The notes below the pieces were generated by a model that made no database searches, was not told the origin of the DNA, and saw nothing but the letters and a program-made list of their open reading frames with translations. The translations under genes and the position numbers were made by a program. A stretch of 32,888 nucleotides of DNA, from contig PLYQ01000044.1 of NCBI GenBank assembly GCA_003153415.1, forward strand, positions 1-32,888. Reading direction: 5' to 3'. This DNA is from Rhodospirillales bacterium. Lineage in GTDB: Bacteria > Pseudomonadota > Alphaproteobacteria > Reyranellales > Reyranellaceae. This document shows positions 14,879 to 22,818 of the stretch, in pieces. The number at the start of each line of letters is the position of its first letter. Position 1 is the first letter of the stretch.

Positions 14879-15349
14879 ATGACCGAACCGACGCTGCGCT
14901 CCACCCACCTGTTCACACTGAGCCTGACTGTCGACCCAAACTTCACCGATATAGGCGAGACGCCTTATGGCCGCCGCCGCATTGGGACCGTCACGGGCGG
15001 CAGCTTCGAGGGCGAGGAACTCAAAGGCACCGTCATGCCGTCGCCCGGCGGCGACTGGCTGCTGCTGCGGCGCGACGGCATCCTGATGCTCGACGTGCGG
15101 CTCACCCTCAAGACCGACGACGGCCATCTCGTCTACATGAGCTACCGCGGCATGCGCCATGGACCCGCCTGGGTGATCGAGCAGCTCAACAAGGGCGAGA
15201 AGGTCGACCCCAGCCAGTATTATTTCCGCTCGACCCCGGTGTTCGAGACCTCGTCGGAGAAATACCGGTTCCTCAACCGCATCGTCTGCGTGGCGACCGG
15301 CCGGCGCGAACCGACCGGCCCGATCTACGAGGTCTTCCAGATCCTGTGA
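14879..15349 (+). CDS. DUF3237 domain protein
   Basis: This 156-residue protein matches DUF3237 end to end: LFTLSLTVDPNFTDIGETPYGRRRI, then FEGEELKGTVMPSPGGDWLLLRRDGILMLDVR, LVYMSYRGMRHGP and FRSTPVFETSSEKYRFLNRI. The family forms a small beta barrel and is common beside acyl-CoA ligases and dehydrogenases in aromatic or terpenoid degradation clusters, but no activity is established. It overlaps the next gene by four bases (GTGA). Confidence 0.85.
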   Translation: MTEPTLRSTHLFTLSLTVDPNFTDIGETPYGRRRIGTVTGGSFEGEELKGTVMPSPGGDWLLLRRDGILMLDVRLTLKTDDGHLVYMSYRGMRHGPAWVIEQLNKGEKVDPSQYYFRSTPVFETSSEKYRFLNRIVCVATGRREPTGPIYEVFQIL

Positions 15350-15930
15350 ACATCATCGTCCCCGCCGGCGCGCCCTGGTCGGGCATCGTCCGCAGGGGAC
15401 AGGTCCTGCGTATCACCGATCTCGAAGGCGAGCAGGCGGTGGATTTCCTCTGCTATAACGCCGCCGACCCGCAGGAGCGCTACCACGCGCCCAATACCCT
15501 GAAAGCCGCCGGCACCATCTTCCTGACGACCGGCCACAAGCTCTACTCCGATATCGCCCGCCCGATCTTCACCATCGCCGAGGATCAGTTCGGCGGCCAC
15601 GACACGATCGGCGGCTGCTGCAGCGGGCCGTCCAACCGGATGCTCTACGGCGTGGAAAACCGTCCCGGCTGCCGCGAGAACTTCCTTACAGCACTCGCCA
15701 GCCACGGCCTCGGGCGGCGCGACATCGTGCCGAACGTGAACTGGTTCATGCGCGTGCGGGTCGGCGGCGACGGCAGTGCGGCGATCGCGGCCGCTGTCTC
15801 GTCGCCGGGTTGCCAGGTGGCGTTGCGCGCCGAGATGGACGCGCTGGCCGTGATTTCGAACTGCCCACAGATCAACAACCCCTGCAACGGCTTCAAGCCG
15901 ACGCCGATTCGGGTAGAGGTATCGGGCTAG
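15346..15930 (+). CDS. DUF1989 / urea carboxylase-associated family protein
   Basis: This 194-residue DUF1989 protein starts at GTG 15346 inside the previous stop. Landmarks are IIVPAGAPWSGIVRRGQ, LEGEQAVDFLCYN, the cysteine pair GGCCSGPSN near 88-96, CRENF, VNWFMRV, LRAEMDALAVISNCPQ and the closing NPCNGFKPTPIRVEV. In other bacteria two DUF1989 paralogues sit with urea or guanidine carboxylase. Here there is one copy and no carboxylase, so a link to urea metabolism is not supported. The conserved cysteines suggest a metal site. It is the last gene of the rhodanese operon. Confidence 0.87.
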   Translation: MNIIVPAGAPWSGIVRRGQVLRITDLEGEQAVDFLCYNAADPQERYHAPNTLKAAGTIFLTTGHKLYSDIARPIFTIAEDQFGGHDTIGGCCSGPSNRMLYGVENRPGCRENFLTALASHGLGRRDIVPNVNWFMRVRVGGDGSAAIAAAVSSPGCQVALRAEMDALAVISNCPQINNPCNGFKPTPIRVEVSG

Positions 15931-16080
15931 GCCTGCTCGGCCGTGCGAAACATCTAGTGGCGGTTACCGCACGGGCGAAATAACGGGAAATCACCCCGAT
16001 TTTAGTGGTCGGTGGGATCTCTGCACCACGCTCGATCCGGCCCACGGTCCGGCGTCTCCTGTAGTCCCCGCGCTTCAGCG

Positions 16081-16148
16081 TTTGGCCGCCAACACGGCCA
16101 AAGCGCGTCGGCAACTCGCTCTGGGTCCGGGTCCCCGTCTCGGGACCC
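16081..16148. other. Two perfect hairpins in a convergent gap
   Basis: The 244-bp gap 15931-16174 between convergent genes holds no credible gene. It contains TTTGGCCG-CCAACA-CGGCCAAA (16081-16102) and GGGTCCC-CGTCTC-GGGACCC (16129-16148). Neither is followed by a T-run on either strand, so termination by Rho or by RNA structure alone is a guess. Confidence 0.5.
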
Positions 16149-16174
16149 AATATTGCGAATACCGCATCAATTGT

Positions 16175-17017
16175 TTAGGAGATTTTCGCCAGCACCGGCA
16201 GGATGTATTCGCGGAACTTCGCCGGGTTCTCGCTCATCGGGAAGTGGCCGACTTCCTTCATGATTTGCACTTCGACGCCGGGGATCTGTGCGGCGGTGCG
16301 CAGCGTGTCCTCGGCCGTGCAGGAGAAGTCGTACTCGCCGGTCAGCAGGTAAAGCGGGCAGAGTTTGGTGTCGATGGCCTTGACCTTGTCGCGCAGATCG
16401 CCGTCGACGCGATAGAAATAGAGATCGCCTTTGAACACGCCGGGGCCGCTCTGCATGTACATCCACAGCGTCTCGTGGCGATTGACCGGCGGGCTGTGCG
16501 GGGCGATCAGGCCGGAGATCAGCGCGGCCGAGACCTCGCCGCCATGCACGTCGGGCCGGTGCAGCCACGAGGTGTCGTACCATGGCTGCTGGAAGTCGGC
16601 GGCTTCGAGCGCGATCAGGGCGCGGAACTCAGCGGCATGTTCGATCGCCAGATTGAGCACGATGCGGCCGCCGATCGAGCAGCCCATGACGGCCGGCCTG
16701 TAGAGCTCCATCGCTTTGCAGAAGGCGCGGATGGCCGCCGTGTAGGACTGCGTGGTCAGCCGATATTCGCCGCGCTCCCAGCCGTCGGGCGGCGTCGATT
16801 TGCCGTGCCAGGGCATGTCGAAGGCCAGCACCCGAAAGCGCCGGGTGATCTCGGGGTCAGCCAGCAGATGGCGGAACTGGCGATTGTCGGCGCCAGCGGT
16901 GTGCAGGCAGACCAACGGGATACCTTGGCCGGCCTCCTCGACGTAGAGGCGATGCGGCACGCCGTCGATCTCGAGCTTGAGGTAGCGGCCGATCATGGGC
17001 TCGAGCGACGGCGCCAT
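16175..17017 (-). CDS. Alpha/beta hydrolase
   Basis: This 280-residue alpha/beta-fold hydrolase has the oxyanion segment VCLHTAGADNRQF, the nucleophile elbow GCSIGG, the likely acid in LTGEYDFSC and the histidine in KEVGHFPMSENP. The fold covers esterases, carbon-carbon hydrolases and dehalogenases; the substrate cannot be told. The start at ATG 17017 has GGAAGGAAG upstream and lies two bases after the stop of the SCP2-like gene. The longer frame reaching 17188 is read-through into that neighbour. It is the last gene of a three-gene minus-strand operon. Confidence 0.88.
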   Translation of the reverse strand: MAPSLEPMIGRYLKLEIDGVPHRLYVEEAGQGIPLVCLHTAGADNRQFRHLLADPEITRRFRVLAFDMPWHGKSTPPDGWERGEYRLTTQSYTAAIRAFCKAMELYRPAVMGCSIGGRIVLNLAIEHAAEFRALIALEAADFQQPWYDTSWLHRPDVHGGEVSAALISGLIAPHSPPVNRHETLWMYMQSGPGVFKGDLYFYRVDGDLRDKVKAIDTKLCPLYLLTGEYDFSCTAEDTLRTAAQIPGVEVQIMKEVGHFPMSENPAKFREYILPVLAKIS

Positions 17018-17019
17018 GG

Positions 17020-17403
17020 TCAGCTTCCTTCCGGTAGCCGGCGCGGCAGGGCCAGCAGGTCCTTGAAGTATTGCAGGTTCTGCAGGAGCGGGCGCAGGTC
17101 GCCCTCCATTGACGCCGCGCCACGCTTGGTGAGCGCGAAGACATCGTGCCAGCCGGGAGCGGGGATCGGACGCCAATAGTTCGCCCACGCTTCGGATGTG
17201 GCACGGAACGAAAAGGCCGTGGAGCGCATCAGGCGCGGCCCGCGCTCAAGACCGGCAAGTGCTCCGTCGCGCAGCGAGAGATGAAAAGGGTCGTCGCCGA
17301 CATCGATCCGGCAGTCGACTGTCAGCCAACGACCGCGACGCAGCAGATCTGCGTCGGCGGCCAGCAGGGCGGGCAGTTGGGCAAAACGATCGGCGGGACT
17401 CAT
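17020..17403 (-). CDS. SCP2-like small protein
   Basis: This 127-residue protein begins MSPADRFAQLPALLAADADL. The pattern of a short N-terminal helix, WLTVDCRIDVGDDPFHLSLR, a beta strand pair with FSFRATSEAWANYW, and a C-terminal EGDLRPLLQNLQYFKDLL resembles the SCP2 sterol-carrier fold that binds hydrophobic ligands. Similarity is judged by pattern only, so hypothetical protein is the safe name. Its start overlaps the DUF6134 stop (ATGA) and its stop is two bases from the hydrolase start. This hints that it presents a lipid-like substrate to the hydrolase. Confidence 0.7.
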   Translation of the reverse strand: MSPADRFAQLPALLAADADLLRRGRWLTVDCRIDVGDDPFHLSLRDGALAGLERGPRLMRSTAFSFRATSEAWANYWRPIPAPGWHDVFALTKRGAASMEGDLRPLLQNLQYFKDLLALPRRLPEGS

Positions 17404-18104
17404 TCCTGCAGAATGTACTCGATCGTCGATCCATCGTAAGCGACGAAAGTGGCCTTCACCCAGCGGTCGCGACTGTCGAACCACTGGTCCATGGCGATGT
17501 CTCCGGAATAGCGGTAGTGCGTAGCTTGCAGGGTACCGGTCGCCGTCTTGATCGTCTCACGGCCGATGGTAACGGCGTGGACATGCGCCTCGGTGCCGTA
17601 CTGCGTGTCGAGCAGCACGCCCTGGCGGAGCTGCCGGAAATTCCAATAGGTCGTCGGCAAGACCTGTCCCGGTACCGTCTCCCGGATTGTCGCATGGTGC
17701 GGGAAGCCCTCGTCGGCGGTCGAGGCCCGCACCACTTCCGACTGGGCGAAGCGCTCGACCCTGAGGCCCGAAAGGTCGCGCTTGATGTCGACCCTAAATT
17801 TCTTGCCGTTGTCGTCAGTTTGTGCGGACAGCGCCATGAAGGTGTCGCCGTTCCACACTTCGCGCGTACGGTTCGTATAACGATAGGCCGTGAGACCGAG
17901 CACTTTCACGGCGAAGTCGACCGAGGTCGAAACCGTGACCTCCGAACCATTGCGCTGGAAGGAGATCGTATGACGGCCGATGTTCTGGCCATGGCGGAAA
18001 GCGGCAAAGGAATGCAAGGAGCCGTACCCCGGGACGTCCGCCGCATGGGCGACCTGTGGCACGGCCATCGCCGCCAGCAGAGCAGCAAGGATGAACCTGC
18101 GCAT
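17400..18104 (-). CDS. Exported DUF6134-like protein
   Basis: This 234-residue protein has a clear Sec signal peptide (residues 1-21, ending VAHA) and a mature part rich in beta strands, with FAAFRHGQNIGRHTISFQRN, VDFAVKVLGLTAYRYTNRTR and TATGTLQATHYRYSGDI. This resembles DUF6134, a periplasmic beta-rich family without assigned function that looks like lipid-binding proteins. First gene of the operon with the SCP2-like protein and hydrolase. Its ribosome site (AAGGG) falls in one arm of an inverted repeat, noted separately. Confidence 0.75.
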   Translation of the reverse strand: MRRFILAALLAAMAVPQVAHAADVPGYGSLHSFAAFRHGQNIGRHTISFQRNGSEVTVSTSVDFAVKVLGLTAYRYTNRTREVWNGDTFMALSAQTDDNGKKFRVDIKRDLSGLRVERFAQSEVVRASTADEGFPHHATIRETVPGQVLPTTYWNFRQLRQGVLLDTQYGTEAHVHAVTIGRETIKTATGTLQATHYRYSGDIAMDQWFDSRDRWVKATFVAYDGSTIEYILQE

Positions 18105-18110
18105 CGCATC

Positions 18111-18147
18111 GTTTCCCTTCCAAGCAAGAGGCGTCGTGGAGGGAAAC
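18111..18147 (-). promoter_or_regulatory. Inverted repeat that can sequester the DUF6134 ribosome site
   Basis: On the minus-strand transcript GTTTCCCT pairs perfectly with AGGGAAAC across 21 nt (18140-18147 with 18111-18118), and the second arm contains the AAGGG just before ATG 18104. The hairpin would hide the ribosome site. It could equally be a DNA operator. Confidence 0.4.
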
Positions 18148-18162
18148 CTAAATGCGCCGATC

Positions 18163-18179
18163 AGACGACAAGGTCGTCT
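18163..18179 (-). terminator. Hairpin at the end of the CoA-transferase gene
   Basis: AGACGAC-AAG-GTCGTCT is a perfect 7-bp stem abutting the stop codon at 18179-18181. No U-run follows on the minus strand, so intrinsic termination is uncertain. It may stop readthrough into the DUF6134 operon. Confidence 0.35.
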
Positions 18180-19363
18180 CAGACGACCCGGTCGGCCCTC
18201 AGCTTAGTGATAACGGCCGGCTCGTAGCCAAGTTCCTTCAGGATCTGATCGGTGTGCTCGCCGAGCTTGGGCGCGCGGCTGCGGATGGTGAGCGGGGTGC
18301 GCGAGAGTTTTACCGGCTCCTGGAGCACGGGCACGGGCTTGGGCACGCCGGGATACGTCATGGCATGGAAGAAGTCGGCCTTCTGGACATGGTGGTCGTC
18401 GAGCGCCTGCTGCGGCGTATAGACGGCGCCGGCCGGAATGCGGTTGGCCTCCAGCGCCTCCAGGGCCTCGTTGACCGTCCGCGAACCGCACCATTTCTGC
18501 ATGATGGCCGACAGCGCCTCCCCGTTGTCGCCGCGCGCCAGATCGTCCTTGAAGCGCGGGTCGGCGGTCATGTCCTCGTTGCCCATCAGGCGGCACCAGC
18601 GCACGAACAGCGGCTGGCCGATGGTCATGGCGTAGATCCAGCCATCCTTGCACTTGAAGGTGTCCGACGGTCCGGCGGTGAAGCCGCGGTTGAGCGTGGC
18701 GATGCGGTCGAGGCCGAGCATCGCCTGCTCGATCAGGTGGCTGTTGGTGATGTTGATGGCGGTGCGCAGCAGTGCCGTCTCGACCTTCTGGCCCTTGCCG
18801 CTCTTGGCGCGGTCCATGAGGGCTGCCAGCACGCCCACCGTGCTGAGCAGCGCCGAGCTGAAGTCGACGTAGGGGGCGTTGGCACGGGTTGGCACCTTGC
18901 CGTCGCCCGACAGATGCATGGCGCCCGACATGGCCTGGCCGATCGTGTCGAAGCCGACCCTGGTGGCATAAGGGCCTTCCGATCCGAAGGTCGAGTTGGT
19001 GGCGAGGATGATGCGCGGGTTGATCGCCGAGATGGTGTCGTAGTCGATGCCCATCTTCTTCAGGTCTTCGTAGGGCAGGTTGGCGATCACCACGTCCGAC
19101 ACGGCCACCAGCTTCCGCACGATCTCGCGGCCTTCGGGCTTCATCGGGTTCAGCGTCATCCCGAGCTTGTTGCGGCCCATCTGGAGGAACATGGCGCCTT
19201 CGCCGCCCTCGGCGACCGGCGTCACCCAGCGGTCCTCGCTGCCCTCGAGCTTCTCGATGCGGATCACTTCGGCGCCGAGGTCGCCCAGCATGGTGCCGCA
19301 GAACGGTCCGGCGATATACCGGCCGAAATCGAGGACGCGAATCCCCTCCAGAACGCCAGCCAT
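18179..19363 (-). CDS. Family III CoA-transferase (CaiB/BaiF)
   Basis: This 394-residue protein has the family N-terminus VLEGIRVLDFGRYIAGPFCG, the segment LGAEVIRIEK, the catalytic-aspartate region ANAPYVDFSSALL (Asp167) and the C-terminal PLTIRSRAPKLGEHTDQIL. Family III enzymes move CoA from one acid to another through a glutamyl/aspartyl anhydride. As last gene of a run with TctB, TctA, an HMG-CoA-lyase-like enzyme and a cupin, it most likely activates the imported acid so that the lyase can cleave it. The gap to the cupin gene is 22 bases. Confidence 0.92.
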   Translation of the reverse strand: MAGVLEGIRVLDFGRYIAGPFCGTMLGDLGAEVIRIEKLEGSEDRWVTPVAEGGEGAMFLQMGRNKLGMTLNPMKPEGREIVRKLVAVSDVVIANLPYEDLKKMGIDYDTISAINPRIILATNSTFGSEGPYATRVGFDTIGQAMSGAMHLSGDGKVPTRANAPYVDFSSALLSTVGVLAALMDRAKSGKGQKVETALLRTAINITNSHLIEQAMLGLDRIATLNRGFTAGPSDTFKCKDGWIYAMTIGQPLFVRWCRLMGNEDMTADPRFKDDLARGDNGEALSAIMQKWCGSRTVNEALEALEANRIPAGAVYTPQQALDDHHVQKADFFHAMTYPGVPKPVPVLQEPVKLSRTPLTIRSRAPKLGEHTDQILKELGYEPAVITKLRADRVV

Positions 19364-19385
19364 GGACGTGTCTCTCCGCTCGGAC

Positions 19386-19754
19386 TTATTTTTGATCGAA
19401 GAAGGTGTTGGGCTTCAGGAAGAACGCCAGCACCAGGCAGCCTTCGTCGGTCCAGGCGTCGTGGCGGCTGCCGGGACGGCGCCAGACATACTGGCCGGCG
19501 CGGGCGACACCGGCATGGTCGGCCAGCGAGCCCTCGATCACGTAGGTCTGCTCGATGGCGACGTGCTCGTGATGGGGCAGGCGCGAGCCCGGCTTCCAGC
19601 GCATCAGCTGGGTCGACATGCCGGTCGCCTTGTTCTCCATCAGAAACTTGGTCTCGATGCCGGGGAAGCGCGTCGGCTGCCAGGGCATTTTGTCGACATC
19701 AACATATGTCGAATCGGGGGCGGTCGAGTCGGCAATCATGGTTTCGGCGTTCAT
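19386..19754 (-). CDS. Small cupin-domain protein
   Basis: This 122-residue single-domain cupin has the first motif GSRLPHHEHVAIEQTYVIEG (about 56-75, with HxH and E as metal ligands) and the second motif RRPGSRHDAW (about 92-101, His). Such proteins may be metal-dependent dioxygenases, isomerases or sensors. The ATG at 19754 overlaps the stop of the lyase gene (ATGA), and this fixes the start; the longer frame from 19913 belongs to that neighbour. A role in the same acid-degradation route is inferred from position. Confidence 0.85.
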   Translation of the reverse strand: MNAETMIADSTAPDSTYVDVDKMPWQPTRFPGIETKFLMENKATGMSTQLMRWKPGSRLPHHEHVAIEQTYVIEGSLADHAGVARAGQYVWRRPGSRHDAWTDEGCLVLAFFLKPNTFFDQK

Positions 19755-20719
19755 GCGGCGTCCCTCCGTGTGGCGCGCTGCTTGGCAGTCTTCAAGGTGC
19801 CACCGCGCATGACGTGGCCGGGCAGGGGGCGGCCGACGACGTCCTCGGCGATCTTGGCGACCTCGATCAGCTTCTCGACGTCGAGGCCGGTCTCGACACC
19901 CATCTCCTCGCACATATAGGCGAAGTCCTCGGTGCAGATATTGCCGACCGCGCCGTCGGTGGCGGCGAATGGGCAGCCGCCGAGGCCCGCGATCGAGGCA
20001 TCGAACTTGGTGACGCCGAGACGGAGGCCGGCATAGGCCGCGGCCATCCCGGTGCCGCGCGTGTCGTGCAGGTGAAGCGCCACCTCAAGCTCCGGCCACT
20101 TGTTGCGGATGGCGCCGATCAGGCGCTCGACGGACTGCGGCGTCGCCCAGCCCATGGCGTCGGTGAGCTTGATGCCCTTGAGCTTGAAGCCGGCGAGCAC
20201 AGCCTCGTCGAGGGCCAGCTGCACCCGCTGCAGGATCAGTTCGGTCGAGAGCTCGCCTTCGTAGTTGCAGCCGAAGGCGCCGAGGATGATGCCCCATTCG
20301 ACCGGCATGCCGCGATCCTTGAAGGTCTTGAGCGACATGCGCTGCTCGACCATGGCATCGGGCACCGACTTGCCGATGTTCTTGCGCGAGAAGGTGTCGG
20401 AGGCCGTGACCCGCACGCCGCCATCGACGTGCAGCGGGCCGCGCAGCGCCCGTTCGAGGCCCTGCTGGTTGAGCCACAGCGCGCTGTACTGGATGCCGGG
20501 CTTCTGACGGATCTTGCCCGCCACTTCCTCGGCATCGGCCATGGTCGGCACGCGCTTGGGATTGACGTAGGAGACACAGGCAATGCGCTTCAGCCCGGTG
20601 TCGGCCAGCGCCTCGATGAGACGCACCTTGTCGGCTACCGGGATGGTCTTCTTTTCCGACTGGAAGCCCTCGCGAGGGCCTTCCTCGTCGATCGTCACAC
20701 GCTTGGGCAGGTCGGACAT
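19751..20719 (-). CDS. HMG-CoA lyase-like enzyme (DRE-TIM metallolyase)
   Basis: This 322-residue TIM-barrel enzyme has the lyase landmarks: GPREGFQSE (14-22, catalytic Arg16), the metal pair HLHDTRGTG (216-224) and the loop GLGGCPFA with Cys249, followed by GN at 259-260. HMG-CoA lyase cleaves 3-hydroxy-3-methylglutaryl-CoA to acetyl-CoA and acetoacetate. The usual D of GPRDGLQ is E here, common in non-classical members that act on other 3-hydroxyacyl-CoAs such as citramalyl-type substrates. Neighbouring CoA-transferase and dicarboxylate transporter fit cleavage of an imported hydroxy-diacid. Confidence 0.88.
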   Translation of the reverse strand: MSDLPKRVTIDEEGPREGFQSEKKTIPVADKVRLIEALADTGLKRIACVSYVNPKRVPTMADAEEVAGKIRQKPGIQYSALWLNQQGLERALRGPLHVDGGVRVTASDTFSRKNIGKSVPDAMVEQRMSLKTFKDRGMPVEWGIILGAFGCNYEGELSTELILQRVQLALDEAVLAGFKLKGIKLTDAMGWATPQSVERLIGAIRNKWPELEVALHLHDTRGTGMAAAYAGLRLGVTKFDASIAGLGGCPFAATDGAVGNICTEDFAYMCEEMGVETGLDVEKLIEVAKIAEDVVGRPLPGHVMRGGTLKTAKQRATRRDAA

Positions 20720-20750
20720 GACAGGACTCCCTTCGGACGTCAGGCGGGCG

Positions 20751-22256
20751 TCAGGTCTCTTCTTCCTGGAACGCCTGTTCGCGCGCCCTCTTGATGTTGG
20801 GCAGAGCCATCAAGACCAGCAGGATGGCGGTGGTGATCAGCAGACCGAGGCTGATCGGCCGCTCGATGAATACTCCGGGGTTGCCGCGCGACAGCAGCAT
20901 GGCGCGCCGGAAATATTCCTCCATCTGAGGCCCCAGCACGAGGCCGAGCAAGAACGGTGCCCCTTCGCAGCCCAGTCGGACGAAGATGTAGCCGAGCACA
21001 CCGAATCCCGCGACCTGCAGCACGTGGAAGGTGCTGTTCTGCAGACTATAGGCACCGATGGCGCAGAACAGCAGGATCGCCGGAGAGAGGAAACGGTAGG
21101 GCACCGTCAGCAGCTTTATCCACATGCCGATCATCGGCAGGTTGATGACCACCAGCATCAAATTGCCGATCCACATCGAGGCGATCAAGCCCCAGAACAG
21201 ATCCGGCTTCTTGGTCATGACCTCGGGACCGGGCTGGATGCCCTGGATGATCATGGCGCCGACCATCAGCGCCATGACGGCGTTGGACGGGATGCCGAGG
21301 GTGAGCATCGGGATGAACGAGGTTTGCGCCGCCGCGTTGTTGGCTGCTTCCGGCGCCGCCACGCCCTCGACCGCGCCCTTGCCGAAGCGCTCGGGGGTCC
21401 TCGAGATCTTCTTCTCCAGGGTATAGGCCGAGAAGGCACCAAGCGTGGGGCCGCCACCGGGCAGCACGCCCAGAATGCCGCCCAACAAAGTGCCGCGGAT
21501 GACGGCCGGCCAGGCGCGTCGAGCCTCTTCACGGGTTGGCCATAGCGATGTCACCTTGATCGCCCCGGACCTCGACATTTTTCGCTCGAGGTTGACCACG
21601 ATCTCGGCGATGCCGAACAGGCCCATGGCGATCGGCGCGAAGTCGATGCCGTCGCTGAGCTCGGGAATGTCGAAGGTGAAACGTTGCGCGCCGGTGTTGA
21701 CGTCGGTACCGACCAGTCCGAACAGCAGGCCGAGGAAGACCATGGCGATCGCCTTCAGCACCGAGCCGTTGGCCAGCACAACGGCCGCCACCAGGCCGAG
21801 CGCCATCAGCGAGCAGTAGTCGGCGGGCCCGAATTTCTGCGCCATACGGGTCAGCGGCTCGGCGAACAACACGATGACGATCGTGCCGACCGTGCCGGCA
21901 AAGAACGAGCCGAGCGCCGAGATCGTCAGCGCGGCGCCGGCGCGGCCCTGGCGCGCCATCTGGTAGCCATCGATGCAGGTCACGACGGACGAGGCCTCGC
22001 CCGGCAGGTTGACCAGGATCGACGTCGTCGAGCCGCCGTATTGCGCGCCGTAATAGATGCCGGCCAGCATGATCAGCGAGGCTGTCGGCGGCAGGTGGAA
22101 GGTGATGGGCAACAGCATGGCGATGGTCGCCACGGGGCCGATGCCGGGCAGAACGCCGATCAGCGTGCCGACCATGCAACCGACAAGTGCGTAGAGCAGG
22201 TTCTGGAGCGAGAGGGCGACACTCATTCCGAGGATGAGATTGTGGAACAGATCCAT
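20751..22256 (-). CDS. tctA: Tripartite tricarboxylate transporter large permease (TctA)
   Basis: This 501-residue, very hydrophobic membrane protein with about 12 helices has both TctA signature loops: GVLPGIGPVATIAMLLPITF (about 34-53) and GVLPGGGPTLGAFSAYTLE (about 260-278). It also has YYGAQYGGSTTSILVNLPGE and TLGIPSNAVMALM. It forms the channel part of a secondary transporter for citrate-like or dicarboxylic acids with TctB and a periplasmic TctC/Bug protein. One base separates it from the tctB stop. No TctC gene is adjacent; a Bug protein occurs 9 kb away at 31.7 kb but next to a different operon. Confidence 0.95.
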   Translation of the reverse strand: MDLFHNLILGMSVALSLQNLLYALVGCMVGTLIGVLPGIGPVATIAMLLPITFHLPPTASLIMLAGIYYGAQYGGSTTSILVNLPGEASSVVTCIDGYQMARQGRAGAALTISALGSFFAGTVGTIVIVLFAEPLTRMAQKFGPADYCSLMALGLVAAVVLANGSVLKAIAMVFLGLLFGLVGTDVNTGAQRFTFDIPELSDGIDFAPIAMGLFGIAEIVVNLERKMSRSGAIKVTSLWPTREEARRAWPAVIRGTLLGGILGVLPGGGPTLGAFSAYTLEKKISRTPERFGKGAVEGVAAPEAANNAAAQTSFIPMLTLGIPSNAVMALMVGAMIIQGIQPGPEVMTKKPDLFWGLIASMWIGNLMLVVINLPMIGMWIKLLTVPYRFLSPAILLFCAIGAYSLQNSTFHVLQVAGFGVLGYIFVRLGCEGAPFLLGLVLGPQMEEYFRRAMLLSRGNPGVFIERPISLGLLITTAILLVLMALPNIKRAREQAFQEEET

Positions 22257-22257
22257 C

Positions 22258-22707
22258 TCACCAGACCCCGTTGAGGACTGCGATATTCATGCTGAGGCCG
22301 ACCTTGAAGACGAGGATGCACAGGATCGTCAGCACCACGATGTTTGCGACGACTTCCCACAGCTTGAACTCGTCGCCGCCCAGCGAGGCGATCAGGACCA
22401 GGGCGACCAGCGCCGGAAACATGCCCGTGCTCTCGAGCAGCAGCGCGAAGGCCACGATGCCGATGGTCACCATGGTGATCGGCTTCCACTTCGGTGCTTC
22501 GACCTGCTCGCCGCCGGTGAACAGCGCAATGACGCTGACGATGCCGCCCAAGACCAGCATGATGTAGGAGAGCGCATGGGGCACCCAGCCCGGTCCCATG
22601 CGGACGCTCGTGCCCGGCGCCAAATGGCGGCCCAGATACAGCGCGCCCAGCCCGAAGGCGATGAACATCACCCCGGCCAGGAAATCCTTGCTCAGGAATC
22701 GACTCAA
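22258..22707 (-). CDS. tctB: Tripartite tricarboxylate transporter small subunit (TctB)
   Basis: This 149-residue membrane protein has four predicted helices and the TctB pattern: KDFLAGVMFIAFGLGALYLG, MGPGWVPHALSYIMLVLG, then the last two helices VTIGIVAFALLLESTGMFPA and VVANIVVLTILCILVFKVGL. First gene of the run. The start is TTG 22707, with GGGGAGG five bases upstream, a good ribosome site that decides for this non-ATG start. About 110 bp of upstream DNA separates it from the TauE remnant; no clear -35/-10 pair was identified there. Confidence 0.9.
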   Translation of the reverse strand: MSRFLSKDFLAGVMFIAFGLGALYLGRHLAPGTSVRMGPGWVPHALSYIMLVLGGIVSVIALFTGGEQVEAPKWKPITMVTIGIVAFALLLESTGMFPALVALVLIASLGGDEFKLWEVVANIVVLTILCILVFKVGLSMNIAVLNGVW

Positions 22708-22818
22708 CGATGCCTCCCCTACTCAGAACCCGTTATCAGTCGGATATTGGGCCCGGAAGCCCGGACCAGCCCACTCCCTAGCTAAACACGATTCCAGTGC
22801 TCTGCCCAAGTGCCAAGT

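Noticed and set aside
13081-14946. 621-codon minus-strand open frame over the acyl-CoA synthetase
   Set aside because: No family signature is present; the plus strand has every adenylation motif.
15893-16150. 85-codon minus-strand frame in the convergent gap
   Set aside because: It overlaps the DUF1989 3' end, has no ribosome site or family resemblance and is very rich in Arg; two hairpins lie within it.
18152-20794. 880-codon plus-strand open frame
   Set aside because: It runs antisense to three clearly recognised genes (CoA-transferase, cupin, lyase) and shows the low-complexity composition of GC-rich antisense frames.
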